Shown here in pieces: positions 51,651-60,092 of a stretch of DNA of 64,000 nt. The notes under the pieces are model-generated. The model was not told where the DNA came from. It did no database searches and worked only from the letters and a program-made list of their open reading frames with translations. Numbering within the stretch: the stretch's first letter is position 1; the number at the start of each line of letters is the position of its first letter. The stretch covers positions 124,001 through 188,000 of the forward strand of contig NZ_JALIGC010000040.1 in assembly GCF_024764775.1 (NCBI RefSeq), written 5' to 3'. The translations under genes were made by a program, and so were the position numbers. Source of the stretch: Scandinavium manionii (GTDB lineage: Bacteria > Pseudomonadota > Gammaproteobacteria > Enterobacterales > Enterobacteriaceae).

Positions 51651-53336
51651 GTGAATATAAACGTCGCAGACTTGTTAAATGGGAATTACATCCTGTTATT
51701 ATTTGTGGTACTGGCGCTGGGCTTGTGTCTTGGCAAATTGCGCTTTGGATCCATCCAACTTGGTAATTCCATTGGCGTTTTAGTGGTCTCTTTGTTATTA
51801 GGCCAACAGCATTTTAGTATTAACACTGATGCCCTAAATCTGGGCTTTATGCTGTTTATTTTCTGCGTCGGTGTAGAAGCTGGACCCAACTTTTTTTCCA
51901 TATTTTTTCGTGATGGCAAGAACTATCTGATGCTGGCGCTGGTCATGGTAGGCTCTGCGCTGATGATGGCGCTTGGCCTCGGCAAGCTGTTTGGCTGGGA
52001 TATCGGCCTCACCGCCGGGATGCTGGCAGGGGCAATGACCTCCACGCCGGTGCTCGTTGGCGCCGGTGATACCCTGCGCCACTCTGGCATGAAAGGCGAC
52101 GAACTCGCGCTGGCACTCGATCATTTGAGCCTCGGCTACGCTCTGACCTACCTGATTGGTCTGGTGAGTCTGATCCTCGGCGCCCGCTATCTGCCAAAAT
52201 TCCAGCATCAGGACCTGCAAACCAGCGCCCAGCAAATCGCCCGCGAGCGCGGCCTGGACACCGATTCCAACCGTAAAGTGTATCTGCCGGTGATCCGCGC
52301 CTATCGCGTCGGGCCTGAGCTGGTCGCCTGGACCGACGGCAAAAACCTGCGTGAACTGGGCATCTATCGTCAGACCGGCTGCTACATCGAACGTATTCGT
52401 CGCAACGGCATTCTCGCGAACCCGGATGGCGACGCAGTGCTGCAAATGGGCGATGAAATTGCCCTGGTAGGCTATCCGGATGCGCATGCACGCCTCGACC
52501 CGAGTTTCCGTAACGGGAAAGAAGTCTTCGACCGCGATCTGCTCGACATGCGCATCGTCACCGAAGAAGTGGTGGTGAAAAACCATAACGTGGTGGGCCG
52601 CCGTCTGGCGCAAATTAAGCTGACCGATCACGGCTGCTTCCTGAATCGCGTGATCCGCAGCCAGATTGAGATGCCAATCGACGACAGCATCGTGCTCAAT
52701 AAGGGCGACGTATTACAGGTCAGCGGCGATACGCGCCGCGTGAAAACCATCGCCGACCGTATCGGCTTTATCTCAATTCACAGCCAGGTCACCGACCTGT
52801 TAGCCTTCTGCGCGTTCTTTATCGTCGGCCTGATGATCGGCATGATCACCTTCCAGTTCAGTTCCTTCAGCTTTGCCATCGGTAACGCGGCCGGATTACT
52901 GTTCGCCGGGATCATGCTCGGCTTCCTGCGCGCCAACCACCCGACTTTCGGTTACATCCCGCAGGGTGCACTGAACATGGTGAAAGAATTCGGCCTGATG
53001 GTGTTTATGGCAGGCGTCGGTTTAAGCGCCGGGAGCGGCATTGGACACGGCCTCGGCGTTGTCGGCGGCCAGATGCTGGTAGCAGGCCTGGCGGTCAGCC
53101 TGGTACCCGTGGTTATCTGCTTCCTGTTTGGCGCATACGTACTGCGAATGAACCGGGCGATGCTGTTTGGCGCAATGATGGGCGCCCGAACCTGCGCCCC
53201 AGCGATGGAAATTATCAGTGATACCGCACGCAGTAATATCCCTGCGCTGGGCTACGCAGGCACCTACGCCATCGCTAACGTGTTGTTAACCCTGGCAGGT
53301 ACGCTGATTATCGTCATATGGCCCGGCTTGGGATAA
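51651..53336 (+). CDS. ybjL: Putative transporter YbjL (AAE family)
   Basis: A 561-residue inner-membrane protein of the aspartate:alanine exchanger family. It has two blocks of five to six membrane spans, each with the GPxF/G-type duplication motifs, separated by two cytosolic TrkA-C/RCK-C regulatory domains (about residues 205–370). The substrate is not known. The start is GTG at 51651 and the length equals E. coli YbjL. The rybB sRNA gene follows in the same direction, as in E. coli. Confidence 0.95.
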   Translation: MNINVADLLNGNYILLLFVVLALGLCLGKLRFGSIQLGNSIGVLVVSLLLGQQHFSINTDALNLGFMLFIFCVGVEAGPNFFSIFFRDGKNYLMLALVMVGSALMMALGLGKLFGWDIGLTAGMLAGAMTSTPVLVGAGDTLRHSGMKGDELALALDHLSLGYALTYLIGLVSLILGARYLPKFQHQDLQTSAQQIARERGLDTDSNRKVYLPVIRAYRVGPELVAWTDGKNLRELGIYRQTGCYIERIRRNGILANPDGDAVLQMGDEIALVGYPDAHARLDPSFRNGKEVFDRDLLDMRIVTEEVVVKNHNVVGRRLAQIKLTDHGCFLNRVIRSQIEMPIDDSIVLNKGDVLQVSGDTRRVKTIADRIGFISIHSQVTDLLAFCAFFIVGLMIGMITFQFSSFSFAIGNAAGLLFAGIMLGFLRANHPTFGYIPQGALNMVKEFGLMVFMAGVGLSAGSGIGHGLGVVGGQMLVAGLAVSLVPVVICFLFGAYVLRMNRAMLFGAMMGARTCAPAMEIISDTARSNIPALGYAGTYAIANVLLTLAGTLIIVIWPGLG

Positions 53337-53379
53337 ATCTGAAGAATGCAATAAGCAGAAAAAAAAAGTGTGAACTACC

Positions 53380-53407
53380 GAACTTTCTGAAGAGGCGGTA
53401 GTCATAA
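53380..53407 (+). promoter_or_regulatory. Sigma-E promoter of rybB
   Basis: GAACTT (53380–53385) and TCATAA (53402–53407) are 16 bp apart, with the RybB 5' end 6 bp further on. This fits the sigma-E consensus (GGAACTT, TCnAA) and the known sigma-E dependence of rybB. Confidence 0.8.
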
Positions 53408-53412
53408 TTAGT

Positions 53413-53493
53413 GCCACTGCTTTTCTTTGATGTCCCCATTTTGTGGAGCCCATCAACCCCGCCGCTCTTCGGTTCAAGGTTGATGGGTTTTTT
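53413..53493 (+). ncRNA. rybB: Small regulatory RNA RybB
   Basis: Hfq-dependent sRNA that shuts down synthesis of outer-membrane proteins during envelope stress. The 5' seed GCCACTGCTTTTCTTTGATG is unchanged from E. coli as I recall it, and the 3' end is the terminator CCATCAACC / GGTTGATGG with TTTTTT. The molecule is about 81 nt against 79 in E. coli; the extra bases are in the terminator loop (GCCGCTCTTCGG). Position next to ybjL is conserved. Confidence 0.95.
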
Positions 53494-53666
53494 GTTGCCT
53501 GAAATTCGGGGGGCTTCAAAAGTAGTCACCTGGTCCGATTCCGTTCTTCATATTTATCATCGGTTTCAGCACCCTTCCCCACTGAGAATCCTCTGAAACA
53601 AACACTGCAATTTATAAGCCGAAGACTGGGCGACTAAGCTGAAAGTTTACGTTTTGAGGAGGTGCT

Positions 53667-54551
53667 ATGAGCCATCATTCAGATCAATCAAGCCAGTTCC
53701 CAACCCCACCATTTAAAGAACAACCTCAGGAAGCGCCTGGCCTCGCGTCTGAAATGACACCGCAACCCGATCATGGTGAAGCCAGTTATGTTGGCACCGG
53801 CAGGCTGGCGGGCAAAAAGGCGCTGATTACCGGAGGAGACTCGGGCATTGGCCGGGCCGTCGCCATTGCGTTCGCCCGGGAAGGTGCCGATGTCGCCATC
53901 AATTATTTGCCAGAGGAAGCGGCGGATGCTGATGACGTCATTGCCCTGATAAAGGCCGAAGGCAAAAACGCCGTCGCACTTCCCGGAGATATTCGGGATG
54001 AAGCCTTTTGTAAATCATTGGTTGATGATGCTATTAGCGCGTTGGGCGGACTGGATATTCTGGTGAATAACGCGGGTCGTCAGCAGTATTGTGAATCCCT
54101 CGAAGATCTCACTACCGAGGCATTTGATGCGACTTTTAAAACCAATGTATATGCGCCATTCTGGATAACCAGGGCGGCACTACCGCACCTGAAATCGGGG
54201 GCTTCGATCATTAATACGTCCTCTGTTCAGGCGTATCAGCCGAGCGCCATTTTGCTGGATTATGCCCAGACCAAGGCCTGCCTGGCGGTATTTACCAAAG
54301 CGCTGGCGAAGCAGCTCGGACCGAAAAATATCCGGGTGAATGCGGTAGCGCCTGGACCGTACTGGACCGCGCTTCAGCCCAGCGGAGGTCAGCCGCAGGA
54401 AAAGGTCCGCGAGTTTGGTAAAAGCGCGCCGTTGGGACGTCCCGGTCAGCCCGTTGAGATAGCGCCGCTTTATGTCACCCTGGCCTCAGATGCCTGCTCA
54501 TATGCGTCAGGTCAGGTGTGGTGCTCCGATGGCGGTACGGGCACCCTCTGA
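53667..54551 (+). CDS. SDR oxidoreductase, YghA-like
   Basis: A 294-residue classical-type short-chain dehydrogenase with the extended N-terminus of the YghA/general-stress group (residues 1–45, polar). Motifs: TGGDSGIGRAVA for NAD(P) binding, NNAGRQQ, catalytic Ser in TSSVQAYQPS, and YAQTK for Tyr/Lys. GAGGAGGTG lies before the ATG. Relatives are often stress- or sigma-S-linked aldehyde reductases. Not present at this place in E. coli, so this is an accessory gene between rybB and rcdA. Confidence 0.88.
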   Translation: MSHHSDQSSQFPTPPFKEQPQEAPGLASEMTPQPDHGEASYVGTGRLAGKKALITGGDSGIGRAVAIAFAREGADVAINYLPEEAADADDVIALIKAEGKNAVALPGDIRDEAFCKSLVDDAISALGGLDILVNNAGRQQYCESLEDLTTEAFDATFKTNVYAPFWITRAALPHLKSGASIINTSSVQAYQPSAILLDYAQTKACLAVFTKALAKQLGPKNIRVNAVAPGPYWTALQPSGGQPQEKVREFGKSAPLGRPGQPVEIAPLYVTLASDACSYASGQVWCSDGGTGTL

Positions 54552-54577
54552 TCCGCGCTATCGAAACCAGAAGCCGT

Positions 54578-54940
54578 TCACCAGGCTTCTGGTTCTCTCA
54601 CCATATGCACAATATTGCACGGGCTCATAATCCATCCGCCCCTAAATCCCTCAGGTAAAAGCTCAACGCTATCGCAGCGGGTGACGCCCTGCTCCGCCAG
54701 ATGTTTTTCGGCGTGTTTAAAATCAGGGGTGAACAATTCCAGCCAGATCTCGGCCTGACTCATTGCCGGGGCTTCATCAATCCACAATCGGTTTGGGCCG
54801 AGGATAAACCCGGTAGCCGGTGCTTTATCCGTAATTTCCTCCAGCCCGATCGTGTTGCGATAGAAATCCAGCGTCTGCTGATACTGATGCGACGGCACTT
54901 TGAGCGCGATATCAATTCCACCTTTCATCTCTGCTTTCAT
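54578..54940 (-). CDS. VOC/glyoxalase-fold protein
   Basis: A 120-residue single VOC-domain protein (beta-alpha-beta-beta-beta repeats: DIALKVPSHQYQQTLDFYRNTIG, then IWLELFTPDFKHAEKHLAEQG). Possible metal or substrate residues are not diagnostic, so the activity (isomerase, dioxygenase, resistance) is unknown. AGGAG lies 9 bp before the ATG. It converges on the upstream SDR gene and is divergent from the next SDR. Confidence 0.8.
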   Translation of the reverse strand: MKAEMKGGIDIALKVPSHQYQQTLDFYRNTIGLEEITDKAPATGFILGPNRLWIDEAPAMSQAEIWLELFTPDFKHAEKHLAEQGVTRCDSVELLPEGFRGGWIMSPCNIVHMVREPEAW

Positions 54941-55090
54941 AACGTGTGCTCCTGATTCAGGGTTAACGATAAGGTGATGCGTCTGACAAACCCTGAGTAT
55001 GTCGCAAGATTCGTCGACTCGCCTCGCCTTGCATCAGCCCCTTTATTACCCATACTTTTGTCAGGTCCGGCAAATGTGTGAGGAAACGCG

Positions 55091-55888
55091 ATGTTACTTC
55101 AGGGCAAAGTCGTGGTGATTTTCGGAGGCAGCGGCGCGATTGGCAGCGCGGTTGCGCAGGCGATGGCGCGGGAAGGTGCGCAGGTGCATCTTGTTGCCCG
55201 GCATCAGGATAAGCTGGACCGGGTGGCGAACAGCATCCGCTCTGCGGGTGGCACGATTGACACCTGTGTGATGGACGTTCTCGACGAGCAAATCACCGTT
55301 GATAAAACAGCGCTGCTGGCTCAACAGACCGGCGGGTTTGATGTGGTGGTGAATGCCACCGGCTTTATGCACGATCAGGGCAAAAACATTTTTGCGTTGT
55401 CGCTGGCTGAGTTCAGACAAGGGTTCGATCCGTTTTTGTCGGCGCTGTTCACTATTTCAAAAGCGGTCGCGCCGTTTATGGGTGGCGACCGGGCGGGCGT
55501 ATTCCTGACGGTCGTTGCTCCGGCGGGTGGGATGGTGATGCCGAATCATCTCGGCCATATTGTCGGCTGCGCCGGGACGGAAGCCTTTGTTAAAGCCCTC
55601 GCCAGCGAGCTGGGTCCGAAGAATATCCGCACCATTTGCGTGCGCTCTCACGCGATTGTCGATGCGGTTCAGGCAGGTTCGTATACCGGGGAAATTTTCA
55701 CGCCAAAAGCGCAGGAGATGGGACTCACGGTGGACCAGTGGCTGGGTGGCGCGGCGCAAAGCACGATGCTCAAGCGGCTGCCTACGCTTGCACAAGTGGC
55801 GGAAGTGATGACATTTCTGGCCTCGGATTCTGCCAGCGCCATGACCGCGACGGTGGTCAATATGACGGCGGGCGCAACCACCAGCTGA
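55091..55888 (+). CDS. SDR-family protein lacking the usual catalytic residues
   Basis: A 265-residue SDR-fold protein. The Rossmann glycine motif is present as FGGSGAIGSAVA, and the NNAG position reads VNATG. The usual Ser-Tyr-Lys triad is absent: the Ser position reads VVAPAGG and the YxxxK region reads HIVGCAGTEAFVKAL. It may therefore be a non-catalytic or altered-chemistry SDR. It converges on rcdA with a 12-bp gap. Not in E. coli at this place. Confidence 0.82.
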   Translation: MLLQGKVVVIFGGSGAIGSAVAQAMAREGAQVHLVARHQDKLDRVANSIRSAGGTIDTCVMDVLDEQITVDKTALLAQQTGGFDVVVNATGFMHDQGKNIFALSLAEFRQGFDPFLSALFTISKAVAPFMGGDRAGVFLTVVAPAGGMVMPNHLGHIVGCAGTEAFVKALASELGPKNIRTICVRSHAIVDAVQAGSYTGEIFTPKAQEMGLTVDQWLGGAAQSTMLKRLPTLAQVAEVMTFLASDSASAMTATVVNMTAGATTS

Positions 55889-55900
55889 CGTGCGCCGCGG

Positions 55901-56443
55901 TTATATCGCCGCTATTCTGCCCACCATCTGGCGGATGTCTGCCCTGCCAAGCGGAGTCCGGTCGGTGACGAAATGCAGCGTCATGCCTTCGATAAATGCG
56001 TCCAGCGCGCGGGCCGTCGCCGGGTCAAACCACTGCTCAAGCACCTGTTGGCTGTGCTGCATCCAGTTTTGCATAACGTTTTTCAGCGCCGGTTTGCAGC
56101 CAATGAACGCATAAAGTTGATACATCAATTCCATGTTTCGCGTCGTCGTCACCTGAGCGCTGAGAATTAACTGGGTGATCGCATCGCAGGCTTCCTGCGG
56201 CGACGTGACGTCTGCAAAAAACGCTTTGTACTGCACCAGCATTTCATCGGTAAAACCGGTGAAAGCCTCTTCCAGCAGCGCATCTATCCCGCTGAAATAA
56301 TAGGTCATTGAACCGAGCGGCACATCGGCACAGGTGGCGATTTTACGGTGCGTCACGGCCTGGATACCGTGGCGGGCGATGGTGTCCAGCGTCGCGAGCA
56401 GGATCCTCTCCCGGCGCTGCGGATCGTTCGGTCGGCGTGCCAT
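55901..56443 (-). CDS. rcdA: TetR-family regulator RcdA (YbjK)
   Basis: A 180-residue TetR-family regulator; in E. coli it activates csgD and other biofilm and stress genes. The N-terminal helix-turn-helix (TLDTIARHGIQAVTHRKIATCADVPLGSM is typical in outline; core VTHRKIATCADVP) is followed by YYFSGIDALLEEAF. The C-terminal ligand domain is well conserved (MELMYQLYAF, FIEGMTLHFVTDR). The start MARRPNDPQRR at 56443 has AAGGA upstream. Divergent from ybjJ over 84 bp containing a perfect palindrome. Confidence 0.94.
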   Translation of the reverse strand: MARRPNDPQRRERILLATLDTIARHGIQAVTHRKIATCADVPLGSMTYYFSGIDALLEEAFTGFTDEMLVQYKAFFADVTSPQEACDAITQLILSAQVTTTRNMELMYQLYAFIGCKPALKNVMQNWMQHSQQVLEQWFDPATARALDAFIEGMTLHFVTDRTPLGRADIRQMVGRIAAI

Positions 56444-56461
56444 AATTTTTCCTTTTGCGAT

Positions 56462-56481
56462 TTGTGTACAAATGTACACAA
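56462..56481. promoter_or_regulatory. Perfect palindrome, candidate RcdA operator
   Basis: TTGTGTACA, two bases, TGTACACAA: a perfect 9-2-9 inverted repeat centred 28 bp before the rcdA start and about 56 bp before ybjJ. Size and symmetry suit a TetR-family dimer, so autoregulation and control of ybjJ-ybjI are likely. Confidence 0.7.
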
Positions 56482-56527
56482 CCTTGCTAGTGTTGTCTCT
56501 CCCTCTTTTTCTACAGGCAGTTTACGG

Positions 56528-57730
56528 ATGACGTCGCATTCCTCCCGCCGGGCCCTGCAATTGCGCATGTGGGCACTGTTTATGTTCTTCTTTTTACCGG
56601 GCTTGTTGATGGCGTCGTGGGCCACCCGCACCCCCGCCATTCGCGACATTCTCTCGGTGAATACTGCCGGAATGGGCATCGTACTGTTCGGCCTGTCAAT
56701 AGGTTCGATGAGCGGCATTCTCTGTTCCGCGTGGCTGGTCAAACGCTTTGGTACACGCAAAGTCATCCGCACCACGATGTCCTGCGCGTTGGTGGGCATG
56801 GTGATGCTCAGCCTGGCACTGTGGCTCGCGTCTCCGCTGTTTTTCGCCTTCGGCCTGATGGTGTTCGGCGCCAGCTTCGGCTCTGCCGAGGTGGCGATTA
56901 ACGTGGAAGGCGCGGCGGTTGAGCGCGAGATAAACAAAACCGTGCTACCGATGATGCACGGCTTCTACAGCCTCGGCACGCTGGTCGGCGCGGGTATCGG
57001 CATGGCGCTGACGGCGTTTGGCCTGTCGGCCACCATCCATATTCTGCTGGCTGCGCTCTGCGGCATCGCGCCGATTATTATTGCCATTAAAGCCATTCCG
57101 GACGGTACCGGTAAAAACTCCGCCGAGAACAGCATCCATAACGAGAAAGGCGTGCCGTTCTATCGCGACGGTCAGTTGATGCTGATTGGCGTGGTGGTGC
57201 TGGCGATGGCGTTTGCGGAAGGCTCCGCCAACGACTGGCTACCGCTGTTGATGGTTGACGGTCACGGCTTCAGCCCGACCTCCGGCTCATTGATTTACAC
57301 AGGATTTACCCTCGGCATGACCGTCGGACGCTTTACCGGCGGCTGGTTTATCGACCGCTACAGCCGCGTCGCAGTGGTTCGCGCCAGCGCCATTATGGGG
57401 GCGCTCGGCATTGCGCTGATTATCTTCGTCGACGTCGATTGGGTCGCTGGCGTGTCGGTCATTCTCTGGGGACTGGGCGCGTCTCTTGGTTTCCCGCTGA
57501 CCATTTCCGCCGCCAGCGATACCGGCCCGGACGCGCCAACCCGCGTCAGCGTCGTCGCCACCACCGGCTATCTGGCGTTCCTCGTTGGCCCGCCGCTGCT
57601 TGGTTTCCTTGGCGAACATTATGGCCTGCGCAGCGCCATGCTGGCGGTGTTATCCCTGGTCATCGTCGCCGCGCTGGTGGCTCGCGCGGTGGCAAAACCT
57701 GAATCTGAACCTGTGACGGAGCGTGCGTGA
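56528..57730 (+). CDS. ybjJ: MFS transporter YbjJ
   Basis: A 400-residue major facilitator protein with 12 predicted spans and conserved cores such as LPGLLMASWATRTPAIRDIL and FAEGSANDWLPLLMVDGHG. The substrate is unknown. The start MTSHSSRRALQ at 56528 matches the E. coli N-terminus; the frame is open 60 codons upstream, antisense to rcdA, which is not used. Its TGA overlaps the ybjI ATG by one base. Confidence 0.94.
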   Translation: MTSHSSRRALQLRMWALFMFFFLPGLLMASWATRTPAIRDILSVNTAGMGIVLFGLSIGSMSGILCSAWLVKRFGTRKVIRTTMSCALVGMVMLSLALWLASPLFFAFGLMVFGASFGSAEVAINVEGAAVEREINKTVLPMMHGFYSLGTLVGAGIGMALTAFGLSATIHILLAALCGIAPIIIAIKAIPDGTGKNSAENSIHNEKGVPFYRDGQLMLIGVVVLAMAFAEGSANDWLPLLMVDGHGFSPTSGSLIYTGFTLGMTVGRFTGGWFIDRYSRVAVVRASAIMGALGIALIIFVDVDWVAGVSVILWGLGASLGFPLTISAASDTGPDAPTRVSVVATTGYLAFLVGPPLLGFLGEHYGLRSAMLAVLSLVIVAALVARAVAKPESEPVTERA

Positions 57731-58542
57731 TGAGTATCAAACTGATTGCCGTAGATATGGATGGCACCTTTCTCAGCGATGAGAAACGCTACAACCGGGC
57801 ACGTTTTCTCGCCCAGTATCAGCAGATGAAGGCGCAGGGCATTCGCTTTGTGGTCGCCAGTGGAAACCAGTACTGGCAGCTCATTTCATTCTTTCCTGAA
57901 ATTGCTGACGAAATCGCCTTTGTTGCCGAAAACGGCGGCTGGGTATGGGATGCGGACGAGGACGTGTTTAACTGCGAATTGCCGCAGACGCATTTCAAAA
58001 AAGTCGTCGATTTTCTGAATACCCTGCCAGATGTGGAAATCATCGCCTGCGGCAAGCGCAGCGCCTACACCCTGAACCGTTATGATGACGAACTCAAAGC
58101 CATGGCCGCGCGGTATTACCATCGTCTTGAGCTGGTCGACAGCTTTGATAATCTTGACGATACGTTCCTGAAATTTGGCCTCAACTTGCCAGACCGGCTG
58201 GTGCCTGACGTCCAAAAAGCGCTGCACGAAGGCGTGGGCGATGTGATGACAGCGGTAACCACCGGCCACGGTAATATCGACTTAATCATTCCCGGCGTGC
58301 ATAAAGCCAACGGCCTGCGCCTGTTGCAGCAGCGCTGGGGCATTGATGACAACGAAGTGGTGAGCTTTGGCGACAGCGGAAATGACCTCGAAATGTTGCG
58401 TCAGGCCGGGTTTGGTTTTGCGATGCAGAATGCGAATGAGGCGGCCATTGCGGCGGCTAACCATCGTGCGCCGCATAATAACGAAGAAGGCGTGTTGCAG
58501 GTGATTGATCAGGTTTTGAATCGGGAAGCGCCGTTTCATTAA
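57730..58542 (+). CDS. ybjI: HAD-superfamily phosphatase YbjI (Cof type)
   Basis: A 270-residue cytosolic HAD phosphatase; the E. coli enzyme acts on FMN and some sugar phosphates. Motif I is DMDGTF (nucleophile Asp9), motif II is VASGNQ, motif III includes the HKANG lysine, and motif IV is GDSGNDLEML. The start is ATG 57730 in TGATG with ybjJ; the GTG one codon before is less likely. It is co-transcribed with ybjJ. Confidence 0.94.
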   Translation: MSIKLIAVDMDGTFLSDEKRYNRARFLAQYQQMKAQGIRFVVASGNQYWQLISFFPEIADEIAFVAENGGWVWDADEDVFNCELPQTHFKKVVDFLNTLPDVEIIACGKRSAYTLNRYDDELKAMAARYYHRLELVDSFDNLDDTFLKFGLNLPDRLVPDVQKALHEGVGDVMTAVTTGHGNIDLIIPGVHKANGLRLLQQRWGIDDNEVVSFGDSGNDLEMLRQAGFGFAMQNANEAAIAAANHRAPHNNEEGVLQVIDQVLNREAPFH

Positions 58543-58548
58543 TCCGTT

Positions 58549-58577
58549 GGCCCGGCAGACATTGCGTCGCCGGGCGC
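58549..58577. repeat. REP-like palindrome between ybjI and mdfA
   Basis: GCCCGGC (58550–58556) and GCCGGGC (58569–58575) surround a 12-base core. It lies between convergent genes, at the spot where E. coli has ybjH. Confidence 0.5.
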
Positions 58578-58587
58578 AACCTCCGCC

Positions 58588-59817
58588 CTACTGCCGTGAG
58601 TCGCCGACCGTTTTATCGTTCAGGAAGTAGACAATCAGCCCCAGCCAGATAATGCCGTTCGCGAGGTTAAACACGCTGAACAGGCCATTGCCGCCGAACT
58701 GGTAAGCGTGTTTGCTGACTTCAATGCCGACGGTGAAAATCAACATCTGCAACATGCCCATCGCCGCCGATACCGTGCCTTTGCTCATGTCGCTGGCGAA
58801 CAGCGTCAGACGCACCAGCCCGGCGTTAGCCAGGCCAATCCCGAAAGCGTATACGCTCAGGCCTGCGGTCATCCACAGATAGGCATGCGTGGAGACCACC
58901 GTTGCCGCCGCAGCCAGAATCAGCCCGGCCATAATCGGCCAGCCACCTGCAATAATCAGCCAGCGCACGCTCCGACGCGACGTCAGCTTCGCCAGCGCAA
59001 GGTTACCGAGAATCAGCGCACCAAAAATCGGTACCTGCAACATGCCGTATTCATACGTGGTGGCATGTTCGCCGCTGATAATAATCACCGGCGATTGCGC
59101 AATCCACGCCAGCAGCGGCAGGCTGACGAATCCAATCGCCAGCGCTCCGGCAACAAAACGTAGGTTTTTCAGTACCAGGCCGTAATCATGTCCCAGCTCT
59201 TTCAGGGAGAGTTTTTCCCCCAACCGGGTCGCCGTTTCCGGCATCGCCCGTTGCAGGCCGAAGAATGAAATTAGCGCCAGCACCGCAAACAGCACAAACA
59301 TGGTTTCCCACGGCGCGACGTGAACCCAGGCTGCACCCACCAGCGGCCCCAGCAGCGGCGCAATCAGCGCCACGTTCGCCATCAACGCGGTGATTTTGAT
59401 GCACACCGCCTCCTCGAACGATTCCTGTATCGCGGCATACCCCACCGCGCCGATAAAGCACAGGCTTATCCCTTGCAGGAAACGCAGGAGGGTGAACTGT
59501 TCAATATTTTGCGCCAGCAGCGTCGCGAGGCAGGTAATAATGAACCACACCACGCCGGTGAGCATCACCGGACGGCGGCCAATACGGTCCGACAGCGGCC
59601 CCAGCAGCCACTGTAAAAACATGCCGCCCGCAAGATAGGCGGTCATCGATGTCGGTACCCATTCCATACCGGCGTTGAACTGCTCGACCACCGTCAACAT
59701 GCCCGGTTGGATCATGTCATTGCCGATATAGGTTGAGAATTCGTAAAGCACCAGACAGAGCGGGAAAAGTAACGCCTGACGACCGAGGCGTTTACCGGAA
59801 AGTGAAGGGTTGTGCAT
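58588..59817 (-). CDS. mdfA: Multidrug MFS transporter MdfA (Cmr)
   Basis: A 409-residue proton-coupled drug antiporter (chloramphenicol, cationic and neutral drugs). Key residues of E. coli MdfA are in place: Glu26 and Asp34 in YEFSTYIGND, motif A LSDRIGRRPVM, and the essential Arg112 in LLRFLQGI. Near-identical stretches include EAVCIKITALMANVALIAPLLGPLVGA. ybjG is divergent. Confidence 0.96.
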   Translation of the reverse strand: MHNPSLSGKRLGRQALLFPLCLVLYEFSTYIGNDMIQPGMLTVVEQFNAGMEWVPTSMTAYLAGGMFLQWLLGPLSDRIGRRPVMLTGVVWFIITCLATLLAQNIEQFTLLRFLQGISLCFIGAVGYAAIQESFEEAVCIKITALMANVALIAPLLGPLVGAAWVHVAPWETMFVLFAVLALISFFGLQRAMPETATRLGEKLSLKELGHDYGLVLKNLRFVAGALAIGFVSLPLLAWIAQSPVIIISGEHATTYEYGMLQVPIFGALILGNLALAKLTSRRSVRWLIIAGGWPIMAGLILAAAATVVSTHAYLWMTAGLSVYAFGIGLANAGLVRLTLFASDMSKGTVSAAMGMLQMLIFTVGIEVSKHAYQFGGNGLFSVFNLANGIIWLGLIVYFLNDKTVGDSRQ

Positions 59818-59919
59818 GCAATCTCTTTAAGGTTTCGAAATCGCGAGAAGTGTAATGAATGATGTGAAAAGGCGATAGCAAAAAGTACGGAAAACATCCT
59901 GTTACAGCACAATTTTACT

Positions 59920-59954
59920 TGTTTAAGGTTCGCTTAAGTTCGGGGCCCTATACT
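59920..59954 (+). promoter_or_regulatory. PhoP box and -10 of ybjG
   Basis: TGTTTA (59920–59925), five bases, CGCTTA (59931–59936) matches the PhoP direct repeat (GGTTTA/TGTTTA, 11-bp period) at 6/6 and 4/6. A TATACT -10 lies 12 bp further on (59949–59954), the geometry of class II PhoP promoters such as mgtA. ybjG is in the PhoPQ regulon of related bacteria. The leader would be about 130 bases. Confidence 0.7.
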
Positions 59955-60092
59955 GCAACTCTGCAAGCAGAATTGTAAACGCTGCCTGAACAAAAATCGT
60001 AATCACCGGACATTTAAGACAATCCCCCTTTACCGCTCCGGCCGCGATTTTTAAGGTGAACATCGTCATCAAACTGTAAGAGTCCGCAAGAT

